Below, piece by piece: positions 20,048-22,986 of a DNA stretch of 22,986 nucleotides. The notes under the pieces are model-generated. The model was given only the letters and a program-made list of their open reading frames with translations. It did not search any database and was not told the DNA's origin. Location: assembly GCA_039111635.1 (NCBI GenBank), contig JBCAQO010000150.1:1-22986 (forward strand), read 5' to 3'. The translations under genes were made by a program, and so were the position numbers. This DNA is from Heterobasidion occidentale. Lineage: Eukaryota > Basidiomycota > Agaricomycetes > Russulales > Bondarzewiaceae. Position 1 is the first letter of the stretch. Each line of letters begins with the position of its first letter.

Positions 20048-21175
20048 ATGGGTAGTTGTCGCATTTCGCCCCTGCCCTACCATGAGTTCCACATCTTACA
20101 TCTCCAGAAACGCATTCACCCGCCAGCGGACGTGACCTTCGACGCTGATCCATCTCGTGCCGGACGCCTGAAACCGTACGATTGGGCAGTAGATCCAGCT
20201 CCTCATGACTCGCGTTTTCCCTGGAGGCCCTTCATCCCAGTTGATCCTGATCCATCAGGGGTGACTCTTCGGAATGGATTTTTCCAGCCTCCGAAGCAAG
20301 TCATGACTTTTATTGCTTCCCTTCTCGGACCATTCGCCCAGGATTGGTCAAGGACACAACCAGATCAGAGCTTTTATCATCCGTTGTACCAGTGCGTTGA
20401 GAGACATTTTGACTGGGATGGCAACCGGCCTCTCGAGGTTAGTGTGTTGCAGGAAGGGATTGTCTATCCCTGGAAAACTGAAGAGGATGCACATATCACC
20501 TTTTGGCGATTACGTCGTCCCTTTCTCGACTGCTTTGGATTCATCAGCTTTCTTGTCTGGAGGATTGAGCAGGGGTTTGGGCCGAAAGTGAGTGCTTTAC
20601 AGGGTTGAGGTTTCTGCTCATATCTCATGTCTTGCTTTCTAGTGGCGTGATCGTCCTAAGGCTCAGGCCTCTTTGTCATTTGCTTTCGACCAACTGGATA
20701 AGTTCATCTTGGGCGCTCGCATCCGTGGAGTCACCATCGTCACACAGGGCTATCCAACCTGGGGTCCGAAATGAAGACGACTTGGGAGCTTCTCAAGCTC
20801 GCACGAATCAATATTGCATACTCTTGGAGCGCTCGACAAGCGGGAGAGGTCAGCGCATTCGGTGACCTCAGGCCGATCGGTGGCGACTTAACGGGAAACC
20901 GTTCACGATTGTGTCCTACAAACCCCCGCCACAGACAACGTACCTGGCAATGCTGTGGGTGACGATCGTGCATCATCGGCTCCAAAAAAAGACAGAAGAT
21001 GGGAGGATTACTACTGTTCAGCCTCTTATCTATCCGCAGACGATTGCGTCAACGTGCGCGTGTTTTACATGGAGACACAGATCGGGCTGGATCAGGACGA
21101 TAGTGACGCTGAGATCGTGAGGGTTGCACAGACCCTCCCTCCATTAGGGGGCGCACTTTCCACTGATCGACTGTG
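20048..21175 (+). pseudogene. Unrecognised protein gene with downstream frame breaks
   Basis: Exon 1 (20048-20587) and exon 2 (20643-20774) join in phase across a 55-bp GTGAGT..CTAG intron to give 223 residues: PPADVTFDADPSRAGRLKPY, FPWRPFIPVDPDPSG, FFQPPKQVMTFIASLLGPFA, YQCVERHFDWDGNRPLEV, LQEGIVYPWKTEED, FWRLRRPFLDCFGFISFL, FDQLDKFILGARIRGVTI. Beyond the stop at 20772 the coding character continues in shifted frames: TWELLKLARINIAYSWSARQ (from 20774), PFTIVSYKPPPQTTYLAMLW (about 20900-20955), and DDCVNVRVFYMETQIGLDQD (about 21040-21100). At least two frame changes without splice signals indicate a longer ancestral protein now broken. A real, shortened 223-residue product is the alternative. 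The ATG at 20048 is the first in frame; another ATG at 20081 lies in a different frame. Family unknown to me. Confidence 0.5.
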
Positions 21176-21294
21176 ATATCAGCCGTCTTCCCAGAGAAAA
21201 AGCACGCAGAAATACTCAAGAAGAGAGCAGCGTCTAACAGTCGCCTTCTGCGGTCTCCTATACGACCACGATCGCATTCCCTGTTCTGCCCTGT

Positions 21295-21465
21295 CTCGAC
21301 CTGCCCCTCCTCCGCCAGCCCTCCTCCGCCAGCCCTCCTCCGCCAGCCCCTCCTCGCCAGCCCCTCCTCCGCCAGCCCCTCCTTCGCCAGCCCCTCCTCT
21401 GCCAGCCCCTCCAGCCCCTTCTCCGCCTGCCTCTCCTCTACCGCCCCTCCTCTGCCTGCCCTTCG
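21295..21465 (+). repeat. Pyrimidine-rich minisatellite (CCTCCGCCAGCC-like)
   Basis: About ten imperfect 13-15-bp units of the form CCCCTCCTCCGCCAG follow one another. One frame reads a Pro/Ala-rich linker (PAPPPPAPPSPAPPLPAPP), another Ser/Pro/Ala-rich. The opposite strand therefore shows long Gly/Glu-rich open frames, which are an artefact of the repeat. It sits between coding fragments of the broken gene and the next unassigned frame, so it may be an expanded linker. Confidence 0.75.
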
Positions 21466-21879
21466 CAAACATCAGCTGTCAAATGTGTCGCCTGGTAGCA
21501 ATACGTCGTACAGGGGTGGTACATTGTCCAGCGGCAACACGTCACAGGAGGTGCAGATGCACATTGACACCCTGGTGCAGTGTCATCATCATTCCAGCCG
21601 CACTCTGAAGATCACGTTCAAGGCGTTGGACGGTCCGAGTCATCGGAGCATCTCAGGTATGCGTTTTCTTCAATCTCAGAGCGCAAAAACATTACTGACG
21701 AATATTTTGGTGCGCAGCACAACAACAATGCTAGTTTGACTCGCGAGCAAGTATATGGCAATGGATACGATTTGGAGGACCGGGGCACGGGTTTGTCTTC
21801 GTCGTCAGGCCCTCCATGTATTGTGTTGTCTGACTGCGACGCGATGCGGAAGGCTCGTATGAGCAGGATGTGGCGATGA
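21466..21879 (+). other. Coding-like fragments, unassigned
   Basis: The frame through 21480-21650 reads SPGSNTSYRGGTLSSGN and TLVQCHHHSSRTLKITFKAL, up to a GTATGC donor-like site. After a possible 60-bp intron, the frame to the stop at 21877-21879 reads NASLTREQVYGNGYDLEDRG and PPCIVLSDCD. The phases of the two pieces do not match across that intron, so this is either a different splice pattern or decay. Confidence 0.3.
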
Positions 21880-22017
21880 ATGTCAACTCGGAGTGGAGGA
21901 CGGGTTGAACGCAATTCTTCATCCAGTCATGCTCTTGTCGGCTCGAATGACGATCCAAGCGAAGACGATGTGAGATTCTCGCGTTCTCCGAGCCCTGTCA
22001 TACGTTCATGAGGGACA

Positions 22018-22986
22018 TTGGAGGTACACTGCGGTCACATCATGATGTTGTTCGACAGGGAGAATTATCCTCCCGCCTTTATTGCTGCGCTTTTCCCGAA
22101 AGTCTACCCCGCACCCCACGGCAGTGAATTCTTAAGAGGGCACTGGATAGCACCAGAAACCTTTCAATCTGAAGAAATGCTCATTGTCTCTCCCGGGACG
22201 CTTGCGTACTTAGACAGCATCAAGGAAACGACTTCGGGAGGTTGGGCTCCCTATGCGCCGTTTGACGTTAGACCTCTGCTATCGACACTGGCTTCTTGCG
22301 GGTATCTCACGTCAAGCTTCATCCACTCACTGAGATCTGGTTGCTAGCCATTTTGGAATGGGAAGGCCTTTGAAGGTCGAGAGCGTGCTGGAGGTGATGT
22401 TGCAGCAGGGATGTCGTTCCGTCTCAGTTGGAATAGGCATGTGGGTCAGCAGAAAGATCGCGGCCAATGCTGAACGCCGTAGAATGAACCCGTCCCAACT
22501 GGGTGGACGGAGACAACTTCCTAATAGGCGAGCGACAAGACTCTCTCTCCTCCTTTGGCCAGCTATATCAGGAGCGGGTTCGATGGCTCCTGCGACAACC
22601 CTACGCAAGACGTCTTGTGGCGTATGGTGGCCGGCTTGGCGCCTTGTCATCCATTTTGGGTCCAAGGAACATAGTTACGGAGCTACCTGGAGGGGGCCAA
22701 GTGAGGCTAACACTCGGGTCTGGGAGTGAACGAACACAGCTGATCAGATCGCGAATCGGAGTGCCCAGAAGATGAAGAGAGCGATCTGGCTCTCAATTAA
22801 TCCTGGGTTCACGCGCGTACCAGGGAATGTGTCTCTGTGGCCAGCATGCCTCTGGCGTTGCAGCTACCTCTGGAATGGTTCGTGGTCGTCATCTGCCGAG
22901 ACATGGTTTCAAGACATGTTGACGCGTCTCCATGACGGCAAATTGACGCCTCGAACTTCTGTGCTGTGGTACTACACATTGCGGGG
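22018..22986 (+). CDS. Unrecognised protein, fragmentary, runs off window end
   Basis: Open stretches that look coding: 22018-22344 (GHIMMLFDRENYPPAFIAAL, WAPYAPFDVRPLLSTL), 22503-22772 (VDGDNFLIGERQDSL, YQERVRWLLRQPYARRLVAY) and 22772-22986 (MKRAIWLSINPGFTRVP, SSAETWFQDMLTRLHDGKL, SVLWYYTL), the last open to the end. The frames differ, and I found no clean GT..AG pairs joining them, so either the exon structure is unresolved or the gene is broken. No homology recognised. It may continue the gene family started at 20048. Confidence 0.35.

Noticed and set aside
21049..21472. Gly/Glu-rich minus-strand proteins
   Set aside because: They are the reverse complement of the pyrimidine-rich minisatellite; composition explains their length.

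Overview
The window reads as nuclear DNA of a filamentous basidiomycete, most likely an Agaricomycete. The genes are split by many short introns (about 45-77 bp, with GT..AG ends and fungal GTAAGT/GTGAGT/GTATGT donors). Several gene families seen here are, to my knowledge, typical of mushroom-forming fungi: DUF6698, DUF6533-type membrane proteins and a Ulp/SENP-type SUMO protease. All assignments come from reading spliced translations by eye; no database search was run.

Layout. 1-5.7 kb is gene-poor and decayed. It holds a frameshifted relic of the complex I subunit NDUFB9/B22 (824-1251, +), diverged duplicated blocks, and the remains of a DUF6533-type seven-helix protein (about 3471-4891, +) whose C-terminal half still splices cleanly. 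A short interstitial telomere-like CCCTAA tract lies at 5734-5748. 6.2-7.8 kb holds an eight-exon WD40 gene for THO complex subunit 3 / Tex1 (minus), with one apparent frame break. 7.9-8.9 kb holds hydrophobic coding-like fragments with an internally duplicated segment.

The best-preserved part is 8.9-15.5 kb, with four genes in alternating orientation. They are a complete seven-exon DUF6698 gene (8902-10138, -), a four-exon gene for a zinc-finger-like protein ending in a textbook SUMO-interacting motif (10613-11626, +), a ten-exon Ulp2/SENP6-7-like SUMO protease with His, Asp, Gln and Cys all present (11918-13896, -), and an unrecognised gene (14502 to about 15462, +) whose alternative C-terminus is also SIM-like. 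The co-location of a SUMO protease with SIM-bearing proteins is the most suggestive candidate for a functional module. Two adjacent palindromes lie in the intergenic region between the protease gene and its upstream neighbour.

15.5-18.5 kb has coding-like but unassignable fragments. 18.58-19.52 kb is an array of twelve hairpin-forming 27-bp motifs built partly by a roughly 500-bp segmental duplication, followed by two inverted copies. 20.0-22.99 kb holds degraded coding sequence of an unrecognised family, a proline-coding minisatellite and an open frame running off the window end.
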